Shown piece after piece: positions 47,201 to 53,225 of a stretch of DNA of 64,000 nucleotides. The notes beneath the pieces were generated by a model. The model saw nothing but the letters and a program-made list of their open reading frames with translations, was not told the DNA's origin and made no database searches. The translations under genes and the position numbers were made by a program. Source of the DNA: Gibbula magus. Taxonomy: Eukaryota > Mollusca > Gastropoda > Trochida > Trochidae. The stretch lies in assembly GCA_936450465.1 (NCBI GenBank), contig OW388305.1, forward strand, positions 39,446,687-39,510,686, given 5' to 3'. Every line of letters begins with the position of its first letter. Within the stretch, counting starts at the first letter, position 1.

Positions 47201-50200
47201 TCTAGACCTTTTGGAACTGGAGAAGAAGATGAAAATAGATGTAAAGGTTGTGACCCCTGTGACCATATTTGAGGTCACGGGGTGATGAAATCTACAACTT
47301 TGAATCCCCATTGGCCAAGAAGTATGCACACAACTTTTCAGCACTCTATACCTTTTGGAACTGGAGAAGAAGATGAAAATAGGTTTTTAAGGTTGTGGCC
47401 CCTGTGACCCCAATTGAGGTCACGGGGTCACGAAATCTACAATTTAGAATCTGCATTGGCCAAGGAGTTTGCACACAACATTTCAGCTCTCTAGACCTTT
47501 TGGAACTGGCGAAGAAGATGAAAATTGTTTTTTAGGTCATGACCCCTGTGACCCACATTTGAAGACACGGGGTCACGAAATCTACAGGTTAGAATCATCA
47601 TTGGTCAAGGAGAATATACACCAAATTTCAGCTTTCTAGAGCCAGTGGTTCTGGAGAAAAAGATGAAAAAGCGAAAAGTTGACAAAAGTTTAGACAGATG
47701 GACGGACGGACGCCATGCCATGCCATAAAAATGCACCACTTTTACACTTCTCTCAATATTTAGTTTAATAGAACATAAAAAGTCAGCAAATGATGGTTTG
47801 TTCTGGGTGTGTCATTGGCACAACTATACCCTAAACATTTCCATAGAATGACGTGACATGGGCATTTTTAAAGGTAAAGGTAAATTAACAGTCGAGTGTA
47901 AACCATGAGTTTTCTTGTCACATTTACTTTTGATGCATTTTTAGCTCATCAGGCCTGAAAGGCCCGATGGGCTTATGGCATGGCATGGCGTCCGGCGTCC
48001 GTCCGTCCATCCGTCCGTCCGTCCGTCCGTCCGTCCATCCGTCCGTCCATCCGTCCGTAAACTTTGCACATTTTCGACTTCTTCTCCAGAACCAATGACT
48101 CCACAGAGCTAAAATTTTATGTGCAGACTCCTTGGCCAATGGGGATTCTAAATTGTAGATTTCGTGACCCCATGACCCCAAATGGGGTCACAGGGGTCAC
48201 ATCCTTAAAAACCTATTTTCATCTTCTTCTCCACTTCCAAAAGGTCTAGAGAGCTGAAAAGTTATGTGCAGACTCCTTGGCCAATGGGGATTCTAAATTG
48301 TAGATTTTGTGACCCCATGACCCCAAATGGGGTCACCGGGGTCACATCCTTAAAAACCTATTTTCATCTTCTTCTCCAGTTCAAAAAGGTCTAGAGAGCT
48401 GAAAAGTTGTGTACAGACTCCTTGGCCAATGGGGATTCTAAATTGTACATTTCGTGACCCCATGACCCCAAATGGGGTCACAGGGGTCACATCCTTAAAA
48501 ACCTATTTTCATCTTCTTCTGCAGTTCCAAAAGGTCTAGAGAGCTGAAAAGTTGTGTACAGACTCCTTGGCCAATGGGGATACTAAATTGTAGATTTCGT
48601 GACCCCATGACCCCAAATGGGGTCACAGGGGTCACATCCTTAAAAACCTATTTTCATCTTCTTCTCCAGTTCCAAAAGGTCAAGAGAGCTGAAAAGTTGT
48701 GTGCAGACTCCTTGGCCAATGGGGATTCTAAATTGTAGATTTCGTGACCCCATGACCCCAAATGGGGTCACAGGGGTCACATCCTTAAAAACCTATTTTT
48801 ATCTTCTTCTCCAGTTCCAAAAGGTCAAGAGAGCTGAAAAGTTGTGTGCAGACTCCTTGGCCAATGGGGATTCTAAATTGTAGATTTCGTGACCCCATGA
48901 CCCCAAATGGGGTCACAGGGGTCACATCCTTAAAACCTATTTTCATCTTCTCCGTTTCCAAAAGGTCTAGAGAGCTGAAAAGTTGTGTACAGACTCCTTG
49001 GCCAATGGGGATTCTAAATTGTAGATTTCGTGACCCCTTGACCCCAAATGGGGTCACAGGGGTCACATCCTTAAAAACCTTTTTTCATCTTCTTCTCCAG
49101 TTCCAAAAAGTCAAGAGACTTGAAAAGTTGTGTGCAGACTCCTTGGCCAATGGGGATTCAAAATTGTAGATTTCGTGACCCCTTGACCCCAAATGGGGTC
49201 ACAGGGGTCATATCCTTAAAAACCTTTTTTCATCTTCTTCTCCAGTTCCAAAAAGTCAAGAGAGTTGAATAGTTGTGTGCAGACTCCTTGGCAAATCGGG
49301 ATACTAACTTGTAGATTCCGTGACCCCATGACCCCAAATGGGGTCACAGGGGTCACATCCTTAAAAACCTATTTTTATCTTCTTCTACAGTTCCAAAAAG
49401 TCTAGAGAGCTGAAAAGTTGTGTGCAGACTCCTTGTCCAATGGGGATTCAAAATTGTAGATTTTGTGACCCTGTGACCCCAATCTAGGTCACTGGTCATG
49501 ACCCAAATATTTTCATCTTTATCTTAAGTACGTAAAGCTGTAGAAATTGTAATTGTAGGATTGGTGACCCTGTGACTCCAAAGTTGGGTCACAGGAGTCA
49601 TGGTCTAAAAAACCTATTTTTTCTTGATAACAATGTATTACTTGATATAACTTAGATAGTCAACCTTAGATAATAATCAATGAAATCTTGATGAGCTACA
49701 GAGCCCATGGCTCTATTTTTTTTCATTGGTTAAGGAAACCAAAAATTATATTATACCTTTCACAAGAGGTTGTATTTCGAAAGTCGAAAATGTTTTCGAT
49801 AAATCCAAGTTATTGATTGATTAAACTGTAAAATTGTAATGTTAAAATATAGTCACAAGTTACGATAAAAGGATTCAGATAAAAGAATGAAAGTGATGAA
49901 TGAAGCCACCTTTCGATTGTAATTAAACATCTTTTGAAGTAAGTTGCAAGTCTCTAACTTATCTGTAGGATTATTGAGACCCAAATTTCCCAAGTCAAAA
50001 TGGCATCATTTTCAAGAAAGAAAAAAAAATTGCGGCTAAACCACGTGACCTACCAACTCGCCATGATTTACTTTACTGATTGCATAGTTATTGCTCATCT
50101 TGTTTCAACTTTCTATTTGCATTTTGAATGTTTTCCCATGTTAAAAGTGCACTGCAAGTGTCTAAGTGAAAATGTAAAAATCACATATTAATAGACCATT

Positions 50201-53200
50201 ACAGTATATTAGTCCTGATTAAGATAAAACGGTTAATAATATCATACAAAGATGTAACATAGAAAATGTTGTGCTTTAATTTTCACTTAAGAAGATGTAA
50301 TCATCATTTAGATTTGCACACATAATTAATGTGTTATGTTCTGCTGAATATTCAGGAAAATACTCCAAAATGCGGACCCCTAGACGCGTTTGCGATGTTT
50401 GAAGCTTAACTATTAACTTTTTGATGAAAGGGTTCAACATTAACGTTTTTGTTCTTGAAATTGTGTTTCCGTAGGTCCAAATAAAAGTTCAATATCGTTA
50501 ATTAGTTGAGCAGTAATGAAATTCGCTGAAAATTGGGATTTTCGAAAAATGACAATGTTCTATGACTTGTCATACATAAACTATGACAGATACATGTTTG
50601 AAATTTATTCATCTTAATAAAGTATCTCTACTTCGACATGAGCTATTAACCAAAACAGTATCTTCAGTGGTTTATGAAAAAATATTCTCCAAGCTACATG
50701 TAAGTATCCCTCGAAAATTCTCAAAATCACAAAATTTCAATTATTCCCTTCTTTGTCCAAATTGTGCGCAAACTATCAACTTTTATATCATAAATATATG
50801 TTAAGGAATTGTTAAGCTTGTTATAAGAAAGCGTTTGCAGTCAGTTACTTTGTCATAAGTCAGTTTGTTACATAGATTTGCCCCTTTGAACATGAAGGCG
50901 AAAAGCGAACATTTAAAAAAAGACAATATTCAAGGGCACTGTAAACCATTTATTCAGCTTTTAGATGAGCTATCATACATAGCTGTATGTATTGCCGGGA
51001 TTTAGGAGAAGATTAGTAAAGACGCACTCCCTCAAAAAGGGGAAATTTCACCACATTTAAAGTTCTTTATTAATAGCAACAAATCTATAATTACGGCCGA
51101 AAACCGCGATTTCATTTTCTGCTCCCATTGTCAATGTGCATCTTTTACAGAAAGTTGCAAGTCTCTAGATGCATTTTGAAAAAAAATCCCATGTTAACAA
51201 GATGTGTTTGTTAAACACGGATGCCCCCTGATATACCAAAATTATTACTAAAGTTAAAGTTTTCTGAAGATGTCCACTGCGGCAAGGTCAAAGTCAAGGT
51301 CACAAGGTCAAATATGATGACCTTCTCTAAAAGGTTTCATGACAGGGTATGCACATGCCAAGTATGAAAGCCCTAGGTCTGAGCAATCCAAAGTTATGGC
51401 CAAGGTTAAAGTTTTTTGAAAATGTTCACTGCGGCAAGGTCAAGGTCACAAGGTCAAATATGACGACCTCATCTGAAAGGTCTCATCACAAGGTATGCAC
51501 ATGCCAAGTATGAAAGCCCTAGCTCTGAGCAATCAGTAAAGTTCACGTAATTATTTTCCTCAAGGAAGGACCTTATTCTGGGGGCCCAGTTTTTCCTCCT
51601 GATGTTATTGGAATACATAAACGTCTTCTTGTTTGTTCTTGCCTTTCCCATGTTCTTGAGTCTCGCCCACAGTCTCGCTACAGCACACCATTGTCGGACT
51701 ATAGGAGGGAGCCATCCCGAGTATACACGTATAGAAAAAGCATTTACAATAACATTAATGTTAATGACAGAGTATGTATGTTTTGTACTACAAATATTGA
51801 GGATAAATTTCACTTTATCCATTTATGTTCTAGACATAATGAAATACTATGTAAGTATATTAAACATATTACTAGAAATATCAACATATCTATTGTTACA
51901 TTCGTTAGAAAATCTGTCATTGCGAGAAACAGTGCTACGTCTACCAACGTGTTTCAATAAAAAATATTTCCCAATAATATCCCTCGGTTTATAAACTTGT
52001 CCAACTGTTTACTATTTAAAATACTGAACTATATAACTTGGGTAAATTCCTTGTTAACGCAGTTATAATAACAAATATATAGCTTACATAAAATTAATAT
52101 ATATATTCTCATGTTGTAATCAAGTGTGATTAAGTGTAGATTAGGAATTAAGGTGATTAAGCTTAAAGGGATTATGGGAAACAATATAAGTTAAGGATCG
52201 AGTATGAATTAATTGAGGAGGGAGCTGGTAATAATTCCCTGTTACTAATGTGTTAAGAAGATCTCACGGTAGTGTACTGTGTAAGTTTCGCCGTGGCACA
52301 TTGCCACTGGAGATAGAAGTCGGCAGATATACCCACCCTGAAACACCTTTCGAAACACATCTTCTTTTATTCTGATATTAGATATAATTTATGGTAGGTA
52401 CAAGGTTTTCCACAACAGCACAACCTGTATTCATCTGTAACTATCATATTTTATCATTAATTTTGTACATGTTTGTGTTGTATCGTGCACCATTTTTTCT
52501 ATAAATGTATATTTTGAGACATTTGTGTGTCTCATAGGCCGTATGGCCGGGTGGTACGCTCTTTTAGTGAATGTATCTTGTGTTTGTTTTAACGTATATT
52601 GTAGCACGTTACACACACAAAAAATATTGTTTCTTCTTTTCTATATATATCAGAAAATCAGAAACAGAAAATATTGATTATTGGAATAATAAGTTACACA
52701 TCAGAAAATATTGATTATTGGAATAATAAGTTACAAATTTAAAGTCTAGAATTTCTTAAATGTGAAAAGCAAAAATGAAGGTTATTAATTTCTGTTGCAT
52801 AACCAATATTTTTGTGATATAATTTCATAAACTCGATGTTAGTCAAATGATTTTATTTTTCAAATACCTTTAGCTCCAACTGGTGTATTGGCCCCAAACG
52901 TTGTTCCTTATCTTAACAAATCATATGATCTGAACAGAAATATATTCACTTTGTTACATCAGAAAGTATTGATTATTGGAATAATCAGTAACCAAATTAG
53001 AATTTGAAATTTCTTTAGTGTGACAATCATAATTGAAAGTTATTTATTTCTGTTGCATAAACAATATTTTCTGTGATATAATGTTATAAACTCGATGTCA
53101 GTCAAATGGTTTTCTTTTTAAAATACCTTTAGCTCCAGCTGTTGTACTGCCCCGAAACGTTGTTCCTTCCGCTCTTCCATCTCTTCCCATCTGTCCTATC

Positions 53201-53225
53201 TGTGCACTGGGAGCTGAATAACTAT
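18423..53225 (-). CDS. Caspase-family cysteine protease gene, nine exons, 5' end not in view
   Basis: Joining 53127-53225, 44246-44296, 40619-40717, 29465-29515, 28446-28505, 27974-28051, 19500-19802, 18893-19085 and 18423-18561 on the minus strand gives 356 residues with every junction in phase and GT/AG at each intron. Caspases cut proteins after aspartate in apoptosis and immunity. Seen here: a linker of repeated S and Q units (residues 1-100), p20 (about 113-246) with catalytic His196 in FLAHG and Cys239 in QACRG, and p10 (about 260-356) with the NGSWYIQEL strand and terminal LYF. Odd points: residues 288-289 are Leu-Val where caspases have Trp-Arg, and the usual p20 Arg position appears to be Leu, so Asp-P1 specificity may be altered or lost. 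No CARD, DED or start codon is visible upstream; any prodomain lies outside the window or was not recognised. Other caspase family members cannot be excluded as closest relatives. Confidence 0.9.
18893..19085 (-). CDS. Caspase exon: linker and p10 core
   Basis: Acceptor TATGTTTGCAG, donor CAA/GTGAGT. It encodes the inter-subunit linker (TKVLPADGTAVRLVG) and the p10 start EADFFLGFSSVFKTV, then NTNNGSWYIQELVHVF. The aspartate in LPAD/G is a plausible processing site (inference). In active caspases the stretch before N-x-x-x-GSW/T reads S-(W/Y)-R-N, where Arg grips substrate P1 Asp; here it is S-L-V-N (Leu codon 18,961-18,963, Val codon 18,958-18,960). The rest of the fold signature is intact, so this is a targeted change rather than general decay. 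Confidence 0.93.
19500..19802 (-). CDS. Caspase exon: p20 core with catalytic His and Cys
   Basis: Acceptor ACTTTTTTTCAG, donor CAGAAG/GTAAAT. It encodes 100 full codons. DLVNMFGDLNFDVKP corresponds to the 'L...F..L.F.V' helix and strand; KDHGKYNCVIVIFLAHGTEG carries the catalytic His (codon 19,651-19,653); CPSLANKPKLFF leads into QACRGD with the catalytic Cys (codon 19,522-19,524). Length and motif spacing are normal for a caspase large subunit. The catalytic dyad is complete and there is no frameshift. Confidence 0.96.
19803..20156. other. Caspase intron, start
   Basis: Start of the ~8.2-kb intron between the two p20 exons. It has a polypyrimidine/poly-T tract next to the acceptor; nothing else is recognised here. 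Confidence 0.5.
20157..20300. repeat. (CA)n / poly-C / (CA)n microsatellite
   Basis: A run of about 38 cytosines (20,203-20,240) flanked by CA-rich tracts. On the minus strand it reads as poly-Gly, giving meaningless open frames. Length is likely to be unstable or uncertain in the assembly. Confidence 0.95.
20967..22661. mobile_element. Nested foldback element with ~280-bp inverted arms
   Basis: The left arm (20,967-~21,255) starts TATAGTCCGTCAACCTTTTC; the right arm (~22,385-22,661) ends GGTTGACGGACTAT. The arms match as inverted complements through 'ACGGTTTTTTGAAAGTTGCATTT', 'TAATGTGGTGC.GAATTTCTCA', 'AGTACTGGAAC.GCTATCAACAATGTCAC' and 'TGCACGTGCA'. Flanking TA/AT bases suggest a TA target site, as in Tc1/mariner-type MITEs (inference). 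The interior holds a MITE family 2 copy. Confidence 0.55.
21590..22040 (+). mobile_element. MITE family 2, copy 2
   Basis: Shares its interior with the inverted copy at 23,575-24,056: 'AGTACCTACTGTTACCGAAAAC', 'GGACAGTGCACAGCG', 'CAGTTTCGGTTTCTGCACA', 'TTTGGCGATTGGGGATAAAT' and the end 'GAAACACATGGGTGCACCTT'. No coding capacity. Confidence 0.6.
22966..24706 (-). pseudogene. L1/Tx1-like LINE ORF2 fragment, interrupted by a MITE
   Basis: Read on the minus strand: ISEDQKGF-like start near 24,640, then IPGLLIDFEKAF, a GCRQGETLSPYIF motif, the RT active-site equivalent QFVDDT (about 24,214-24,232) and SGLTVNIEKTRLLWIGSK. After the MITE at 23,575-24,056 it resumes with LTPFGRNDVLKSLIIP, KFIWRNKPDK, GGFNVPNI and WWDFNTRTE...NSNICIGRKP near 22,975. 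Several frameshifts and stops are present. It lacks the endonuclease and the 3' end, and matches the better-preserved element at 55-59 kb. Confidence 0.85.
23575..24056 (-). mobile_element. MITE family 2, copy 3, inserted in the LINE
   Basis: Left end TTTAAGGTGCATCAATTGTGTTTC and right end AACACAATGGATGTACCTTTAA are imperfect inverted repeats. A TTAA-like sequence lies at each edge. The LINE reading frame resumes on either side, which brackets the insertion. Confidence 0.65.
24707..25034. other. Intron spacer
   Basis: AT-rich, nothing recognised. Confidence 0.4.
25035..25715. repeat. Tandem repeat, two ~324-bp units
   Basis: Unit starts 'GCCTCGCGTCC.GAGGTAA' at 25,082 and 25,406. Both contain 'GGGCCGATTTTCATGAAACTTTCAGGGATAATAGCCTGTGACCTGAAG', 'CTCGAAAACTAATCAAGATATTTT' and 'ATCGATTAGGCCTATAG', with few differences. 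No open frame spans a unit. Confidence 0.85.
25716..27973. repeat. Caspase intron, AT-rich, with a small (GTGAA)n tract
   Basis: No gene or element is recognised over most of this stretch. A run of five AAGTG/GTGAA pentamers lies at about 27,559-27,584. Short open frames at 25,977-26,522 on both strands have no domain or splice context. Confidence 0.45.
27974..28051 (-). CDS. Caspase exon: first part of p20
   Basis: Acceptor TCTTTGTAG, donor ACCGAG/GTAAGA; two leading and one trailing phase bases. It encodes LCYIFTNQTYEGNQDPPLTS then YEKDR and joins the next exon as DRDDLVNMF. LCYIFTN is the central beta-strand that in most caspases reads (L/C)(L/I)I(F/I)NN. The family's R-x-GT-x-x-D segment, whose Arg helps bind P1 Asp, aligns here with L-T-S-Y-E-K-D, so that Arg appears absent. 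Confidence 0.93.
28446..28505 (-). CDS. Caspase exon: Q-type linker running into p20
   Basis: Acceptor ATATTTTAG, donor CCCAGAG/GTAATT, 60 bases, phase 1-1. It encodes QPGDSREDEERYKMDAKPR; with the split codon it continues GLCYIF. RYKM...KPRG is the usual N-terminal entry to caspase p20 ('Y.M....RG.C'). The first nine residues resemble the QPNAPREDE unit of the upstream Q exons, suggesting an older exon duplication. Confidence 0.9.
28562..29184 (-). mobile_element. Minisatellite-core element in unit A, 3-4 core units
   Basis: Read on the minus strand it starts GCCTGAAAGGCCCGATGGGC at ~29,180, then CATGGCGTCCGTCCGTCC, about three to four core units, and ends GAGCTACAGAGCTAATGGCTCC near 28,562. 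It occupies the same place in unit A as the 10-unit element at 42,349-43,972 in unit B, since the flank 'ATACTGTGTTTGAAAATCAGTGGC' is shared. Confidence 0.7.
29465..29515 (-). CDS. Caspase exon Q1 (linker)
   Basis: Acceptor ATATATTTCAG, donor CAGAAG/GTAATT, 51 bases, phase 1-1. It encodes QPNAPREDEGTDAVSE, acidic and probably unstructured. It is a near-identical copy of exon Q2 at 44,246 in the other duplication unit and joins in frame both to S1 upstream and to exon 28,446 downstream. Confidence 0.82.
29516..30248. other. Caspase intron spacer
   Basis: AT-rich. Nothing recognised. Confidence 0.4.
30249..30416 (+). other. Exon-like block on the opposite strand
   Basis: Acceptor TTCTGTCTATTACAG and donor ATTGAG/GTGAGA bound 168 bases, exactly 56 codons open in phase 0, reading AYTLVPHSSLGSPTPHPVPN at its start and SLGHWPLHWGPIE at its end. 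It is strikingly GC- and Pro-rich against an AT-rich intron. No protein family is recognised; no partner exon was found nearby. Confidence 0.3.
30417..32625. other. Caspase intron, AT-rich, nothing recognised
   Basis: No element or exon could be defined. A short GC-richer patch at 30,770-30,840 ('GGTGCGCGGGACTAGC') has no recognised feature. Confidence 0.4.
32626..34137. mobile_element. TIR element with 32-bp perfect inner inverted repeats
   Basis: CCTGTCAAAACGCAGAACTG (continuing CAAAACGCAGAA) at 32,631-32,662 is matched by its exact complement at about 34,102-34,133. The 32-bp inverted repeat itself contains a CAAAACGCAGAA direct repeat. The interior holds three tandem units of ~84-96 bp (about 32,797-33,045, 'TTAAACAGTATAATCCTCCCAGG...GGAGTAGTAACGCATTGTAACAA'). 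No transposase is seen, so it is non-autonomous. Confidence 0.65.
34138..36221. repeat. Intron sequence, mostly shared with unit B
   Basis: From about 34,660 this matches 45,070 onward. The 117-codon frame at 34,955-35,308 is broken in the unit B copy, so it is not a conserved gene. 'GCCTGACGCCGCACGAAGGCCAATACCA' followed by CAGGCCTGATGAGCTACAA at about 35,625-35,675 is a fragment of a GCTCATCAGGCC-type element. Confidence 0.5.
36222..37335 (-). mobile_element. Minisatellite-core element (unit A), interrupted by a MITE
   Basis: The minus-strand element runs from GGCATGGCATGGCGTCCGGCG at ~37,330 to GCTACAGAGCCAGTGGCTCTATTTTT at ~36,225. The core has several ~145-bp units. Its unit B counterpart is 46,676-47,727; the TTAA MITE at 36,350 is present only here. 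Confidence 0.7.
36350..36703. mobile_element. TTAA-flanked MITE, family 1, copy 2
   Basis: The 354-bp element AGGCGCTGTAGCACG...CGTGCTACAGCGCCT has a perfect 15-bp terminal inverted repeat and TTAA on both sides (36,346-36,349 and 36,704-36,707). The paralogous site in unit B (about 46,801-46,806) reads GGTCTTAAGGTCC with a single TTAA, so insertion and target duplication are directly visible. Interior matches the copy at 6,015. Confidence 0.92.
37336..39312. repeat. Intron sequence shared with unit B
   Basis: Matches 47,728-47,940 plus 49,720-51,560. At 39,050-39,240 are repeated AAGGTCAAGGTCAC words. No coding sequence. Confidence 0.5.
39313..40385 (+). pseudogene. 3' end of a non-LTR retrotransposon (unit A copy)
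   Basis: The plus-strand frame includes LSDYRREPSRVYTY, then DRVCMFCTTNIEDGFHFIRL and CSRHNEILRKYI: a C-x2-C...H-x4-C zinc-knuckle-like tail typical of the C-terminus of several LINE ORF2 proteins. The frame ends with TAA at 39,711 and is followed by ~670 bases ending in AATAAAATAG, like a LINE 3' UTR. The RT domain is absent (5' truncation). The same fragment lies at 51,575 in unit B, so it predates the duplication. Confidence 0.6.
40619..40717 (-). CDS. Caspase exon S1 (Ser/Gly/Thr-rich linker)
   Basis: Acceptor TGTTTGGTTCCAG, donor CTAAAG/GTATTT, 99 bases, phase 1-1. It encodes SYSAPGAQIGQMGRGGTAVG then TTFGGSTSVGAK. Joining Q2 upstream gives an Asp and Q1 downstream an Ala, with no stop. 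Assignment to the caspase rests on strand, phase, splice sites and co-duplication with the Q exon; no domain is recognised. Low complexity suggests a flexible linker. Confidence 0.7.
40718..42346. other. Intron between S1 and Q2, including the duplication joint
   Basis: 40,718-40,890 and 41,570-41,950 match unit B; 40,891-41,569 does not. From 41,953 to 42,346 no copy was found elsewhere in the window, so the joint between the two units lies here. No gene. Confidence 0.5.
42349..43972 (-). mobile_element. Minisatellite-core element, 10 units
   Basis: Ten core units of 142-145 bp, marked by CCATTAGCCA (or close variants) at 42,521, 42,663, 42,808, 42,953, 43,097, 43,239, 43,384, 43,529, 43,673 and 43,816. 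The minus-strand 5' end (GGCATGGCGTCCGTCCGTCC) is at ~43,935 and the 3' end GCTACAGAGCCCATGGCTC at ~42,352. Open frames here (reading 'KTYFHLL...SRELKSCVQTPWLMGILNCRF') repeat with the units and are not genes. Confidence 0.85.
44246..44296 (-). CDS. Caspase exon Q2 (linker)
   Basis: Acceptor ATATATTTCAG, donor CAAAAG/GTAATT, 51 bases, phase 1-1, encoding QPNAPREDEGTDAVSK. It differs from Q1 only in the last codon (AAG for GAA plus split base). Flanking introns are shared with Q1, so it arose with the segmental duplication. In-frame between S2 and S1. Confidence 0.78.
44345..46675. repeat. Intron sequence of unit B
   Basis: 44,345-45,060 has no counterpart at this place in unit A, but part of it (44,560-44,640) is the inverse of the 'GTTGCAAGTCTCTAGGTGCATTTTGAAAA' repeat at 39,000 and 51,160. 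From 45,070 it follows unit A (34,660 onward). No coding sequence. Confidence 0.45.
46676..47727 (-). mobile_element. Minisatellite-core element (unit B copy of 36,222)
   Basis: Same ends and position as in unit A, without the MITE; it holds one more clear core unit (47,340-47,460) than the unit A copy. Flanking CATAAAAATGCACCACTTTTAC is shared. Confidence 0.7.
47941..49718 (+). mobile_element. Minisatellite-core element, 10 units of ~145 bp, unit B only
   Basis: Begins TAGCTCATCAGGCCTGAAAGGCCCGATGGGC (hairpin), GGCATGGCATGGCGTCCGGCG and a long (CCGT)n tract. Ten core units are marked by CTTGGCCAAT or variants at 48,131, 48,276, 48,421, 48,566, 48,711, 48,856, 48,997, 49,142, 49,287 and 49,432 (145-base steps, one of 141). 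Ends GATGAGCTACAGAGCCCATGGCTCTAT in a T-run. Unit A has the uninterrupted T-run at ~37,545, so the ends are defined. Hairpin ends, tandem core, microsatellite and T-run insertion resemble Helentron-associated (HINE/pearl) elements (inference). Confidence 0.85.
49719..51574. repeat. Intron sequence of unit B
   Basis: Follows unit A (37,545-39,310). AAGGTCAAGGTCACAAGGTCAAATATGA words lie at 51,290 and 51,435. No coding sequence. Confidence 0.5.
51575..52640 (+). pseudogene. 3' end of a non-LTR retrotransposon (unit B copy)
   Basis: Same fragment as at 39,313: SDYRREPSRVYTY, DRVCMFCTTNIEDKFHFIHLC and CSRHNEILCKYI, ending at TAA 51,960 with the same 3' UTR-like tail. The upstream part is frameshifted relative to unit A. 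Not a host gene. Confidence 0.6.
52868..52908 (-). pseudogene. Truncated third copy of the S exon
   Basis: The last 41 bases of an S exon with an intact donor (CTAAAG/GTATTT), encoding GTTFGANTPVGAK. The homology stops at 52,908 with no acceptor. The local intron around 52,640-52,910 is repeated at 52,960-53,140, so this is a partial tandem duplication inside unit B. It cannot be spliced as an internal exon. Confidence 0.75.
53127..53225 (-). CDS. Caspase exon S2 (Ser/Gly/Thr-rich linker)
   Basis: Acceptor TGTTTGGTTCCAG, donor CTAAAG/GTATTT, 99 bases, phase 1-1; encodes SYSAPSAQIGQMGRDGRAEG then TTFRGSTTAGAK. It is the most 5' exon of the gene recognised here and needs one further base from an upstream exon to complete its first codon, so more exons must exist. 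Six replacements from S1, but no stop or frameshift. Confidence 0.65.

Noticed and set aside
48066..49500. CRISPR-like array
   Set aside because: Units are near-identical over the full 145 bases without unique spacers, in a spliced eukaryotic gene.
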